From Niallia circulans (GTDB taxonomy: Bacteria; Bacillota; Bacilli; Bacillales; Cytobacillaceae): a stretch of 64,000 nucleotides of DNA. Shown here in pieces: positions 44,555-53,584 of the stretch; within the stretch, counting starts at the first letter, position 1, and every line of letters begins with the position of its first letter. The stretch covers positions 722,501-786,500 of the forward strand of contig NZ_RIBP01000004.1 in NCBI RefSeq assembly GCF_007273535.1, written 5' to 3'. Both the position numbers and the translations under genes were made by a program. Below the pieces are notes generated by a model that did no database searches, was not told the DNA's origin, and worked only from the letters and a program-made list of their open reading frames with translations.

Positions 44555-45463
44555 TTAGCTAGCACTTGAAGTGCTGTTTGTTGTGCTGCTAGTGTCTAAT
44601 TTGTTATCGATATCGTATTTAGCTTGGATTTCTGTCAACCATGTGCTGTATTCTGTGTTCATTTGTTGCTCAAATAGTGTATCTTTAATTTCGTCTTTAT
44701 GGTCGTCCAACTTAGCTTCAACTGCATCTTTATGACCTGTTACTTTAATGATGTGCCAGCCGTTAGTTGTTTCTACAGGGTTGCTAATTTCATCAACATC
44801 CATTGAGAATGCAGCTTTTTCGAATTCTTCCACCATTTGGCCAGATGAGAAGTAACCAAGCTCACCGCCGTTTTCTTTTGTTGCTGTATCTGTTGAGTAT
44901 TCTTTTGCTAGGTCTGCAAAGTCTTCGCCATCATCCAGCTTTTTCTTCACTTCTTTAGCTGTTTTTTCATCTGCAACAAGAATATGGCTTGCTTCTACTT
45001 GCTCAGGTGTATCAAAGCTTGCTTTGTTTTCATCGAAGTATGACTTAATTTGGTCATCTGTGATTTCAATTCTTGGCTCAAGTAACTTTTTGATTTTCAA
45101 ATAACGCAATAGTTCATCTTCAATATCAGCTTTTGATGCGCCGTTAGCTTCTAATGCAGCATTAAAGGCATCCTCGCCGCCTGAAGATTCGATAAGATCA
45201 TCAAGCTCTGCTTTTTGTTCTTTATCAGTAACCTTAATTTTTTCTTTTTCCGCTTCAAGGTCAACTACTTTATTTGCAATCAATGTTTGAAGGATAGAAG
45301 TACCATACTGCTTGTTCAATGCTTCATCCAAATCATTCTGCGTAATTTTTTCTCCCTCGACAGAAGCCACTGTGTTACTCTTTTGTACTAGAATAACAGC
45401 AACAACGATCAATGCTATTAATACAATTCCTAAAATGGGTAAAATGATCTTTTTGTTTTTCAT
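44555..45463 (-). CDS. PrsA-like parvulin peptidyl-prolyl isomerase, membrane-anchored
   Basis: 302 aa. An N-terminal membrane helix (6-27), a SurA-type chaperone region, and a parvulin domain at about 155-250 (EASHILVADEKTAKEV, GGELGYFSSGQMVEEFEKAAF, NGWHIIKVT). It helps fold exported proteins on the outside of the membrane. The N-terminus lacks the lipobox Cys of PrsA: VAVILVQKSN has none, so it should be anchored by an uncleaved helix. It ends in a Ser/Thr-rich tail. HtrA, next upstream, is a fitting quality-control neighbour. Confidence 0.9.
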   Translation of the reverse strand: MKNKKIILPILGIVLIALIVVAVILVQKSNTVASVEGEKITQNDLDEALNKQYGTSILQTLIANKVVDLEAEKEKIKVTDKEQKAELDDLIESSGGEDAFNAALEANGASKADIEDELLRYLKIKKLLEPRIEITDDQIKSYFDENKASFDTPEQVEASHILVADEKTAKEVKKKLDDGEDFADLAKEYSTDTATKENGGELGYFSSGQMVEEFEKAAFSMDVDEISNPVETTNGWHIIKVTGHKDAVEAKLDDHKDEIKDTLFEQQMNTEYSTWLTEIQAKYDIDNKLDTSSTTNSTSSAS

Positions 45464-45585
45464 CCTGTTTCCTCTCTAACCAATATTTTAATCAATTAAA
45501 AATTATCATAGTTAATATGATAATTTCACTATCACATAGAATACATCATACCATAAAAATATTACAAAAATATTAACAAAAATAG

Positions 45586-45634
45586 AAAATCCCATCTGAT
45601 TTTTATTATTTTTACCAGATGAGATTTTTAGTAT
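45586..45634 (-). terminator. terminator after htrA
   Basis: Minus strand AAAATCTCATCTG pairs with CAGATGGGATTTT and is followed by a T-rich stretch. Confidence 0.8.
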
Positions 45635-45654
45635 TAATCTTATCCTGCAAGTTA

Positions 45655-47256
45655 TTAGTTAGAGCTGCCGCTATTACTTGTTAAAGTCAGTTCCACTGTT
45701 TTCTTGCTTCCATCATGATACACGACCATTTTCACTTTATCGCCGATATCTACTTTTGTGTAAAGATATTTTCTTAAATCAGATGAACCATCTAAGTCGG
45801 TTCCGTTTATAGAGACAATCACATCTTGTACTTCAAGGCCTGCTTTAGCAGCTGCAGAGTTGGAATCAATATTTGTGACCATAACACCTTTTGTAACAGA
45901 GTCAGGCAGATCTTGCAGATACATTTGCGGAACCTCCTCCAAGCTTGCTAAACCGACGCCGATATATGGACGCTCTACTTCACCGCTTTCGATTATTTCA
46001 TTGACGATTGGTAGCAAATCGTTACTTGGAATTGCAAAGCCAAGCCCTTCAACTCCATCTTCTGAAATCTTCAAGCTGTTGATACCGATAACCTGACCAG
46101 CAGAGTTAATTAATGCTCCGCCACTGTTACCAGGGTTGATAGCAGCATCTGTTTGAATTACATTAAACTCCCAATCGCCAGCAGATGTATTAACAGTTAT
46201 GCTTCTGTCCACTGCACTCACTATTCCCTGTGTTACTGTTCTTGATAAATCAAGTCCAAGCGGGTTACCGATTGCCCAAACTTGGTCCCCTGGGCGAATT
46301 GTTGATGAGTCTCCAAATTCGATAACATCTGTAGCATATTTCGCATCAATTCTGACAACAGCTAAGTCTGTCAGTGCATCTGCTCCTAACAATTTACCTT
46401 CTGTTTTATCGCCATTATAAAGGGAGATTTCTAAAGAATTTGCTCCTTCAATTACATGATTGTTCGTAGCAATATAAGCATATTTATCATCCTTTTTGAA
46501 GATGATACCAGATCCTGATCCAGATTCAACTTCCGTATCCGTTGTTGTGCTTTGTGAAAATTGGTTTGTTGCCTGCTTTTGCACATTAACAATACCAACA
46601 ATAGCCTTAGAAGATGTCTCAACCATATCTGCAATAGAAGAAGAACTGCTGTCAGAGGCTGTTGCTGACGTCGTCTGTGCTTTAATATCACTTGAGCTGC
46701 TATTGCTGCTTACTTTACTGCTCAAATCTTCCACCTGCTGTTCCAGTTTAGTATATTTTCCATCAAGTAAATCTGTATGAGGAATCGCAACAAATGTTAA
46801 GGCAGAACCAACAACACCTGCAGCTAATAAGGAAAAGAATCCTTTCCATTTAGGATTACCTGATGATGGACGTTCCTTGCCTCTTTTACCACCAGGCTGT
46901 TGCTCAGCAGTTGCAGCTGCAGTCATTGTCTTATTCTCATCTATCTGTTGTTTGGCAGCCGCTCTCTCATCAGTACCATCACTCATAACTCTTTCGTAAT
47001 CACGCACTAACTCATCTGCCTTATTAAAGCTTGCTGTTTGAGTATATTCGCTTGGAAATTCTTTCCCCTCTGCTTTCACTTCTTGCTCTTCTACTTGTGC
47101 CTCCTGCTTTTCTTCTGGCTTATTTATGCCATTTGCTTCGTATGAAGAACTTTCCTCTCTACTTTCTGAAGGGTCCGAACTGTTTAAAGTATCCTTTTCT
47201 GTTTCAAACTCTTTTTCTCCGTTCACATTATCTTTGTTTTTATCAAACTCATTCAT
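45655..47256 (-). CDS. htrA: Membrane-anchored serine protease HtrA/DegP
   Basis: 533 aa, longer than most Bacillus HtrA proteins (about 400-460) because of an acidic, Glu/Ser-rich cytoplasmic N-terminus (1-130). One membrane helix (about 140-158) and a Ser-rich linker follow. Trypsin-like protease triad: H267 (NNHVIEGA), D297 (LTDLAVV), S378 (GNSGGA). A PDZ domain (about 440-525) ends the protein. It degrades misfolded exported proteins. It lies downstream of the YclJK genes and about 190 nt upstream of the PrsA-like gene. Confidence 0.95.
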   Translation of the reverse strand: MNEFDKNKDNVNGEKEFETEKDTLNSSDPSESREESSSYEANGINKPEEKQEAQVEEQEVKAEGKEFPSEYTQTASFNKADELVRDYERVMSDGTDERAAAKQQIDENKTMTAAATAEQQPGGKRGKERPSSGNPKWKGFFSLLAAGVVGSALTFVAIPHTDLLDGKYTKLEQQVEDLSSKVSSNSSSSDIKAQTTSATASDSSSSSIADMVETSSKAIVGIVNVQKQATNQFSQSTTTDTEVESGSGSGIIFKKDDKYAYIATNNHVIEGANSLEISLYNGDKTEGKLLGADALTDLAVVRIDAKYATDVIEFGDSSTIRPGDQVWAIGNPLGLDLSRTVTQGIVSAVDRSITVNTSAGDWEFNVIQTDAAINPGNSGGALINSAGQVIGINSLKISEDGVEGLGFAIPSNDLLPIVNEIIESGEVERPYIGVGLASLEEVPQMYLQDLPDSVTKGVMVTNIDSNSAAAKAGLEVQDVIVSINGTDLDGSSDLRKYLYTKVDIGDKVKMVVYHDGSKKTVELTLTSNSGSSN

Positions 47257-47494
47257 CGTATATACCTCCTATAATTATTATCATTGTGTATCATCTATAA
47301 GAAGAAGTTAGTTAGTTATTTTATTTATCTCATGCTTATATAATAAAACCTATATATGAATAAATTATTAACAAAGTTTTAATAGACATAGAAAAATCAG
47401 GGAAGAAAAAAAGAAATTATAGCTATTTTGGTGACAGATAGAAAAAAAGCTCTGTCATGCTGAGAAATTTACCCAGCATGATCAGAAGCAATTA

Positions 47495-48907
47495 TTATTT
47501 ATGCTCAATCGGAAAATAAATCGTGAATTTCGTTCCAGTGCCTTTTTGGCTGCTTACTTCAATTGTTCCATGGTGGAATTGGACAAGCTGTTTGACAATT
47601 GACAAACCCAGTCCAAACTCCCCATATGGATTATTCGTTCTTGAAATATCAGCTTTATAGAATCTTTTCCAAATGTTTTCGATTTCTGCCGGGTCCATAC
47701 CAATCCCAGTATCTTCTATTTCTATAATTGTGAAGCCATCAGCTACTCTGCCCCTCAGCCAAATTTCACCTGCATCTGTAAACTGAATACTGTTTTTTGT
47801 TATATTCATGATGATTTGGATTAACCTGTCATAGTCTGCATAAATATAAACATTATCTGCAACATCTACATTAATAGCCAAATCCTTCTCTATTGCCTGC
47901 GTATAGAGCTGCTCCTGAATAATTTCAAGGACTTCGGCAAGCTGAATGGATTCCTTCATCAGCACAATCTGATTAGAACGGATTTTATCATAATCCAGAT
48001 TTTCATTAACAAGTCTGATCAGCCTTTTCGTTTCCTGGCTTACAAGAGTAATACCCTTGCCTTTTTCCGCTTCTGGTATCATATTATTGTTAAGTCCTTC
48101 AATGACACCGCTTATGGTTGTTAAAGGGGTTTTCAATTCATGGGAAACATCTGACATGAATTGCCTTCTTCGATTTTCTAGTGCATCTATTTCTTCCTTC
48201 GAAACACGGAGACGGTCTACCATTGAGTTAAAGTCACTCGCCAATTCGCCGATTTCATCAAAATTAGATGAGTGCACCCTAACACTATAGTCTCCAACCG
48301 CAACAAGACTTGTCGCTTCTTGAAGCTTCTTAATTCGTCTAACATGAATTCTAGATAATAAAACGCTGAGTAGCAGTGCTACACCAAATGCAATAAATAC
48401 AGAATACACAAGGTATTTGTTTATTTCATTAATGAGCTGCTTCGAATCACTTAAAGGGGCAGTAAGCAAAATTCCACCTGCGACCTCTCCATTAACACTA
48501 TAAGGGATGGCAACTAATGTAACCTCCTGATTGCCTCGTCTCGTACTGCTTTTGATAACTTTATTGTTTTCTCCATCCTTAATGGCATTCCATTCTTCAT
48601 CCGTGATATTAATTCTTTTCCCAACAGATGCAATAACATTTTGCTGTGTGTCAAAAATGCCAAATGTCACTCCTCTGCTTTTCAGCACATCTGCATAATT
48701 AAGCAGTGTGTCCTGAGCAGAGGATTGCATTTGGTTTCCTTGTATATCTGTAAGAATATTAATGCCATAATCATACAGCTCTTGTCCTTTAATAGTGAGC
48801 ACTACCTTCTCGACAAAATGAGTCGAGGCAATGCTTACCACTAAAAACGCAACGACAATGACACTAATATGGCTGATCAGCTGCTGGTATAAGTACTTAA
48901 TTCTCAT
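47495..48907 (-). CDS. yclK: Sensor histidine kinase YclK
   Basis: 470 aa. Membrane helices near 12-34 and 165-187 flank an extracytoplasmic sensor; then HAMP (188-240), HisKA with phospho-His256 in SHELKTP, and HATPase with DTGIGM and GLGLSIVK. Partner YclJ is encoded just upstream with an 11-nt overlap. The match to the B. subtilis yclJK pair, which lies near yclNOPQ there as here, supports the name. Signal unknown. Confidence 0.9.
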   Translation of the reverse strand: MRIKYLYQQLISHISVIVVAFLVVSIASTHFVEKVVLTIKGQELYDYGINILTDIQGNQMQSSAQDTLLNYADVLKSRGVTFGIFDTQQNVIASVGKRINITDEEWNAIKDGENNKVIKSSTRRGNQEVTLVAIPYSVNGEVAGGILLTAPLSDSKQLINEINKYLVYSVFIAFGVALLLSVLLSRIHVRRIKKLQEATSLVAVGDYSVRVHSSNFDEIGELASDFNSMVDRLRVSKEEIDALENRRRQFMSDVSHELKTPLTTISGVIEGLNNNMIPEAEKGKGITLVSQETKRLIRLVNENLDYDKIRSNQIVLMKESIQLAEVLEIIQEQLYTQAIEKDLAINVDVADNVYIYADYDRLIQIIMNITKNSIQFTDAGEIWLRGRVADGFTIIEIEDTGIGMDPAEIENIWKRFYKADISRTNNPYGEFGLGLSIVKQLVQFHHGTIEVSSQKGTGTKFTIYFPIEHK

Positions 48908-49595
48908 TTATGACCACCGTTTCATCGTATTTATAGCCTACTCCCCATACAGTATGGAAGAATGGCTGGTTATCACGGCCGATTTTCCTTCTCAGTCTTT
49001 TAATATGAACGTCTACTGTACGATCATCTCCGTAAAATTGAAAGCCCCAAACTTGCTCAAGTATTTGATCCCTTGAAAAGACTTGTTTCGGATGCTGTGC
49101 AAAAAAAGACAAAAGATCGTATTCCTTTGGAGTAAGATTAGGAATTAGTTTATCTGAGATGAATACTTCCCGTGTTTCCTTATTAATCTTAATGATACTC
49201 GTTTCTATTGTGTCTTCCAAATTATTTTTTTCCTTTGATTGTCTTCTCACAATCGCCTTCATTCTCGCAGTTAATGCCAGTGGGCTGAACGGTTTTGTCA
49301 CATAATCATCCGCTCCCATTTCCAAACCTAACACTTGATCGGATTCTGTATCCTTTGCTGTCAGCATAATGATTGGCACATTTTTATCTACCTCTCTTAT
49401 TTTGCGGCATACTGTAATTCCATCCATGCTCGGCAGCATCCAATCCAAAATAACCATATCATACTCATTATCTATAAAATGCTTGTATCCTTCCAATCCA
49501 TCATGCAGGAATACTCCATTAAAGTCTTCTTTTCCAAAAAACATTTCTAACATGGAGCAAACACCAACATTATCTTCTATAACTAAAACCTGCAT
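48897..49595 (-). CDS. yclJ: OmpR-family response regulator YclJ
   Basis: 232 aa. Receiver domain with phospho-Asp51 (MVILDWMLPSMDG), T in MLTAKD and K in YVTKPFSP; a C-terminal winged helix (about 130-225) with LTPKEYDLLSFFAQHP and DDRTVDVHIKRLRRKI. Phrases such as GLEMGADDYVTKPFSPL agree with my memory of B. subtilis YclJ rather than CssR, even though htrA is close by. A GGAGGGC site precedes the ATG. Confidence 0.9.
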   Translation of the reverse strand: MQVLVIEDNVGVCSMLEMFFGKEDFNGVFLHDGLEGYKHFIDNEYDMVILDWMLPSMDGITVCRKIREVDKNVPIIMLTAKDTESDQVLGLEMGADDYVTKPFSPLALTARMKAIVRRQSKEKNNLEDTIETSIIKINKETREVFISDKLIPNLTPKEYDLLSFFAQHPKQVFSRDQILEQVWGFQFYGDDRTVDVHIKRLRRKIGRDNQPFFHTVWGVGYKYDETVVINEN

Positions 49596-49769
49596 ATTTG
49601 CTGCCCTCCGTTACTTGCTTTTTTATTAATTAAACCTGCTTTCCCGTTTCTCTGCAACAGTTCTCTAGCATGTTTAAATGAATGTTAATGGTTAAGAAAC
49701 AATTTGTTCATAATTTCAAACTTCTTCACAAACTGTATAATAGAAAGAAACGAACAAGGAGCAATCTAT

Positions 49770-50224
49770 ATGCTTAAAAGTCTACAGCAATCAGATAGAC
49801 GAATTGCAGCAGAAATTCTTGAATTACAAAAGCTTTCCTACAATGTGGAAGCAGAAATAATTGGCTATTACGATCTTCCACCTTTAAAGGAGGATGTACT
49901 CCATATCCAAGCAAGTAATGAAGTATTTTTAGGTTGGATGGTAAATGGAGTGATGGCAGGTGTATTATCCTACGAGGAAACAGACCAAAGCACACTCATC
50001 TGCAGGCTTGTGTTCATCCTGACTACTTTCGCCAAGGGATTGCTGCTAATATGCTGAGAAGTCTAATAGTCAGTCAAAACAAGCCAATTTACGTATGTAC
50101 CGCAATGAAAAACATACCTGCTGTCAGACTTTATCAGCAATTCGGGTTTGAAATAACAAGGACTTTTACGCCGGGTGACGGACTTTATCTTGTTCAGTTA
50201 GAAAAAAACGTTAAGCCCTTATGA
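49770..50224 (+). pseudogene. GNAT N-acetyltransferase, frameshifted
   Basis: The first half (MLKSLQQSD... STLICRL) and second half (CVHPDYFRQGIAANMLRSL... VKPL) of one GNAT domain are in frames shifted by one base; the break is near 50008 in CAGGCTTGTGTTC. Adding one T restores CRLCVHPDYFRQGIA, a standard acetyl-CoA-binding region with the R/QxxGxA motif. No slippery heptamer is seen, so decay or a sequencing error is likelier than programmed shifting. AAGGAG precedes the ATG. Confidence 0.8.
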
Positions 50225-50243
50225 AAGGGGCTTAACGTTTTTT
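50202..50243. terminator. bidirectional terminator between GNAT and ROK genes
   Basis: AAAAAACGTTAAGCCCCTT-type perfect stem (50202-50220 with 50225-50243) with A- and T-tracts. The GNAT stop codon is in the loop. Confidence 0.9.
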
Positions 50244-50245
50244 AG

Positions 50246-51130
50246 TTATTTGCTTTCTTCATAAACTCTTTTCGCAAGCAGTAAACCGCCTGTAATGCCA
50301 GCATTATCACCAAGTCCGGGTCTTACAACGTAGCTTCCCAAATCTGTTGATACTTGCGGGAATTCTAAATAGCCATTTAAAAATTCCTTGAGGTAAGTGT
50401 TAATATATACTAAAACCTGTTCTTGGTTCATTACTCCTCCACCAAGGATAATCTTTTTCGGGGAAAGGATTAATATATATTGCATCAGGGCTTGAGCAAT
50501 ATAATAACCTTCCATTTCCCAAACCTTGTCGTTGTTGCTCAGTTCAGCTGCTTTTGTTCCCCATCTTTCTTCAATCGCAGGCCCAGCAGCTAGACCTTCA
50601 AGGCAATCACCATGATATGGACATCTTCCTTTATAGCTATCTTCTGGGTGTCTTCTTACAAGAATATGGCCCATCTCAGGGTGCGTTAACCCTTGCAATA
50701 GCTCGCCCTGAATATATGCTCCTGCACCAATACCAGTTCCAACCGTTATATACAGGCAGCTGTCAAGACCCTTTGCTGCACCAAGAACTGCTTCTCCCAT
50801 AGCCGCGATATTAACGTCTGTGTTAAAGCCGATTGGGATGGGAAATTCCTTCTGTACTGTACTTAATAAAGGGTAATCTCGCCAAGCAAGCTTCGGAGTT
50901 GTTGTAATGTGTCCATATGTTGGACTGCTTCTGTCTACGTCAATTGGTCCAAAGGAGCCAATGCCAATTGCTTCTACTTTATGTTTATTAAAGAAAGCAA
51001 TTACCTCTGGCATTGTTTCTTCAGGTGTGGTTGTAGCAATCGAAACTCTCTCTTTAATTTCTCCTGTTTCCGTACCAGCAGCACAAACAAATTTTGTTCC
51101 TCCAGCTTCTATTGCACCAAATAATTTCAT
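50246..51130 (-). CDS. ROK-family sugar kinase (fructokinase-like)
   Basis: 294 aa from the ATG at 51130 with GGGGGAG upstream; the frame opens 14 codons earlier. N-terminal FGAIEAGGTKFVCAAG binds ATP phosphate; FNTDVNIAAMGE and GTGIGAGAYIQGELLQG are ROK signatures. The zinc motif HPEMGHILVRRHPED...CPYHGDCLEG supports the fructokinase/mannokinase (ScrK/GmuE) branch. It phosphorylates a hexose, probably fructose. It follows an oxidoreductase gene by about 90 nt. Confidence 0.88.
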   Translation of the reverse strand: MKLFGAIEAGGTKFVCAAGTETGEIKERVSIATTTPEETMPEVIAFFNKHKVEAIGIGSFGPIDVDRSSPTYGHITTTPKLAWRDYPLLSTVQKEFPIPIGFNTDVNIAAMGEAVLGAAKGLDSCLYITVGTGIGAGAYIQGELLQGLTHPEMGHILVRRHPEDSYKGRCPYHGDCLEGLAAGPAIEERWGTKAAELSNNDKVWEMEGYYIAQALMQYILILSPKKIILGGGVMNQEQVLVYINTYLKEFLNGYLEFPQVSTDLGSYVVRPGLGDNAGITGGLLLAKRVYEESK

Positions 51131-51221
51131 GCATTTCTCCCCCATTTCCATCTCTATTAAGAACGCTTTCAATTATTTCTCTTAAAACAGCTAGAGCCAT
51201 TTTAAGTTTTCCAAGCAACAA

Positions 51222-52211
51222 TTATTTCTCATCTGCCGGGAACACAATTCCCGTTTGTTTTCTCACTTCATCCATTATTTCTATTACTGTTACTGATAAC
51301 TCAAGTGAATTTATTGCAGATTCCGACTCGCCGGCAAGAATAGTATCAATGAATTCCTTTGCCTCATAATACATCGCTTCTTCTTTTTGCTGGACAGAAA
51401 CATCGACTTTTTCCCCATTGCGGTAAGCTATTTCTATCTTTTGCGGTGTATTCATTTGATCAATAAGAATATTGCCATTTTCACCTTGAATTTCCGATGG
51501 AACAAGAGAGTTTGTTATTTTTGAGTACATCAGCACAATATCCATTTCGGCATAGGTCATTATGATACTGCCTTCCCCATCAACCCCGCTGTCTAGCATG
51601 TAACTAGAAGCTTTAACTGACTCTGGCTTTCCAAACAATGCGACCATTGGATAAATACAATAAACACCGATATCCATTAATGCACCGTTAGAGAATTCTG
51701 GTTTAAATGCATTAAGGATATTTCCTTCCTTGTAAGCATCATATCTTGATGAATACTGACAATAACTCGCAAACGCTCGTCTAACTTTCCCGATTTTATG
51801 TAAATTTTCTTTTATCACCTTAAAGTTTGGCAGCATCGTTGTTTTTAATGCTTCCATTAACAGGACATTATTTTCCTTTGCAGCTTTAACCATTGCTTGA
51901 GCTTGCCTTGAATTAGATGCAAACGCTTTTTCAGTTAAAACATGTTTTTTGTTGTTTAGAAATAGGATGGACTGCTCTGCATGCAGTGAGTTAGGACTAG
52001 CAATATAAACTGCGTCAATTTTGTCGCTCTCTGCCATTTCAGTCAGACTTGTGAATATTTGTTCTGCATTATATTTTTGCGCAAATGCTGCTGCTTTTTC
52101 TTCTGATCTTGAATATACAGCGGCCAAGGTAAACTCCTCCACCATGCTTGCTGCTTGTATGAATGATTCTGTAATCCAGTTTGTTCCTATAATACCAAAT
52201 CGAACACTCAT
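51222..52211 (-). CDS. Gfo/Idh/MocA-family oxidoreductase
   Basis: 329 aa. N-terminal Rossmann fold with FGIIGTNWITESFI and AVYSRSEEKAAAFA; catalytic-region LTEKAFASN with the conserved Lys in EK; C-terminal alpha/beta domain (GALMDIGVYCIYPMVALFG). It oxidises a sugar or cyclitol with NAD(P); substrate not predictable. The gene lies upstream of the ROK kinase in the same direction and may share its role in sugar use. Confidence 0.88.
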   Translation of the reverse strand: MSVRFGIIGTNWITESFIQAASMVEEFTLAAVYSRSEEKAAAFAQKYNAEQIFTSLTEMAESDKIDAVYIASPNSLHAEQSILFLNNKKHVLTEKAFASNSRQAQAMVKAAKENNVLLMEALKTTMLPNFKVIKENLHKIGKVRRAFASYCQYSSRYDAYKEGNILNAFKPEFSNGALMDIGVYCIYPMVALFGKPESVKASSYMLDSGVDGEGSIIMTYAEMDIVLMYSKITNSLVPSEIQGENGNILIDQMNTPQKIEIAYRNGEKVDVSVQQKEEAMYYEAKEFIDTILAGESESAINSLELSVTVIEIMDEVRKQTGIVFPADEK

Positions 52212-52313
52212 GACTTTCCTCCTTGTCCATCTTACAACATACTTTGTCTATTATATTTTCTATCTAAATTTACGAAAAAGCAACTCTATAGCCGTATTTT
52301 CATAAATTGCAAA

Positions 52314-52350
52314 TGAAAAAACCCAATCTGCTTTTAGCAAATTGGGTTTC
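52314..52350 (-). terminator. terminator after yclQ
   Basis: Minus strand AAACCCAAT(T)TGC pairs with GCAGATTGGGTTT and continues into T's. Confidence 0.88.
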
Positions 52351-52364
52351 TTGTTCATAAGTGT

Positions 52365-53315
52365 TTATTTCGAAATACCAGCTTCGATTTCTTTTGCCAT
52401 TTCTTCTGTTGACACAAGACCTCCACCTGACAGGTACCAATAGCCAGGATTCAAGTAAATAATATGACCGTCTTTAGCAGCATCTGTACCATTAACAAGT
52501 TCATTATCTAACACTTTCGCTGCAGATGATTCACCACCAACAACAGCTCCTCTATCCACTACGAATAGATATTCTGGATTCTTGTCTGCAATATACTCAA
52601 ATGAGATACTTTGCCCATGTGTTGATGCTTCAATGTTTTCATCTGCTTGTGCTAATCCGAATACATCATGAATGATACCGAATCTTGAACCAGATCCATA
52701 TGCACTCACACTGCCGTCATTCACTAATACAACTAAAGACTTGCCTTCAACTGCTTTCGCTTTGTCGTTAAGGGCTGTAATTGTATCATCAATGCTTGCT
52801 AATTCTTCCTTCACTGCATCTTCTTTTCCGAAGATTTGTCCAACTAATTCCATGTTATGCTTAAATGAATCCATATATTTAGTTGAATCAACACCTACAT
52901 AAACAGTTGGTGCAATGTCACTTAAGTCTTCATATGCTGCTGATTGTCTACCAGAAATAAAGATAACATCTGGAGCTAATTCACTGATTGCTTCTAAGTC
53001 AGGCTCTTTAAGACCCCCAACATTTGTGTATTTGCTATCTTTATATTTTTCAAGATATTCTGGCAGATTTTCTTGAGGTACACCTGCTACTTCTACACCT
53101 AATTTATCTAATGTATCCAAAATACCCATATCAAAAACAACAACTTTTTTCGGATTTGCTTTTACTTTTGCTTCCCCTAGTTCATGTTTAACCGTTATTT
53201 CTTCTGCTGCTTTTGCTTTGTCATCAGATGCATTACTGCTAGTTGATGTATTACCGCATGCTGCCAAAACAGCCATAACTAATGCTAAAAAAAGAATCGT
53301 TAATTTTTTCTTCAA
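52365..53315 (-). CDS. yclQ: Siderophore-binding lipoprotein YclQ
   Basis: 316 aa from a TTG with TTGAGGTG upstream. Lipoprotein signal with lipobox LAAC (Cys20), then a class III binding fold (KVVVFDMGILDTLDKLGVEVAGVP, EPDLEAISELAPDVIFISGRQ). Strong similarity of arrangement to the petrobactin importer YclNOPQ of B. subtilis. It binds a ferric catecholate-type siderophore outside the cell. It is separated from yclP by 269 nt, which holds a possible small ORF. Confidence 0.92.
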   Translation of the reverse strand: MKKKLTILFLALVMAVLAACGNTSTSSNASDDKAKAAEEITVKHELGEAKVKANPKKVVVFDMGILDTLDKLGVEVAGVPQENLPEYLEKYKDSKYTNVGGLKEPDLEAISELAPDVIFISGRQSAAYEDLSDIAPTVYVGVDSTKYMDSFKHNMELVGQIFGKEDAVKEELASIDDTITALNDKAKAVEGKSLVVLVNDGSVSAYGSGSRFGIIHDVFGLAQADENIEASTHGQSISFEYIADKNPEYLFVVDRGAVVGGESSAAKVLDNELVNGTDAAKDGHIIYLNPGYWYLSGGGLVSTEEMAKEIEAGISK

Positions 53316-53444
53316 TTAAGACACCTCAATTTATTATATTTAGATTATTTAAATTAAATTGATTGCAATGATAAACAGAATATCCTATGATTGAGATATT
53401 AGTAATTCATAATGCCATTTTCCTAGAATGTCACGTAAGAATTA

Positions 53445-53507
53445 CTATACTAATGGTAGTGTTATTATGGATCTTCTGGCGAAGAGACTTAGTATTAAGT
53501 TTTCCAT
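53445..53507 (-). CDS. possible 20-aa peptide in the yclP-yclQ interval
   Basis: ATG-initiated ORF encoding MENLILSLFARRSIITLPLV, preceded by a consensus AAAGGAGG at 53518-53525 (10-nt spacing). It is hydrophobic with a central RR. An 11-bp inverted repeat (53450-53460 and 53540-53550) encloses the ribosome-binding site and most of the ORF; one arm encodes the last codons. It could be a leader peptide or a small membrane peptide. Not recognised. Confidence 0.4.
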   Translation of the reverse strand: MENLILSLFARRSIITLPLV

Positions 53508-53584
53508 AGAAGCACTGCCTCCTTTCCGCTTTAAATGTAACTACCATTAGCCTCGTTTATTCTTTGCATCAATAATTTACGAAT

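Noticed and set aside
47495..49595. Assignment of the two-component pair as CssRS
   Set aside because: Proximity to htrA suggested it, but receiver and C-terminal sequences agree with YclJ, and the yclNOPQ genes are close, as in B. subtilis.
53355..53390. Fur box before yclQ (TGATTGCAATGATAA)
   Set aside because: Too many mismatches to the 7-1-7 consensus; only the yclN site is convincing.
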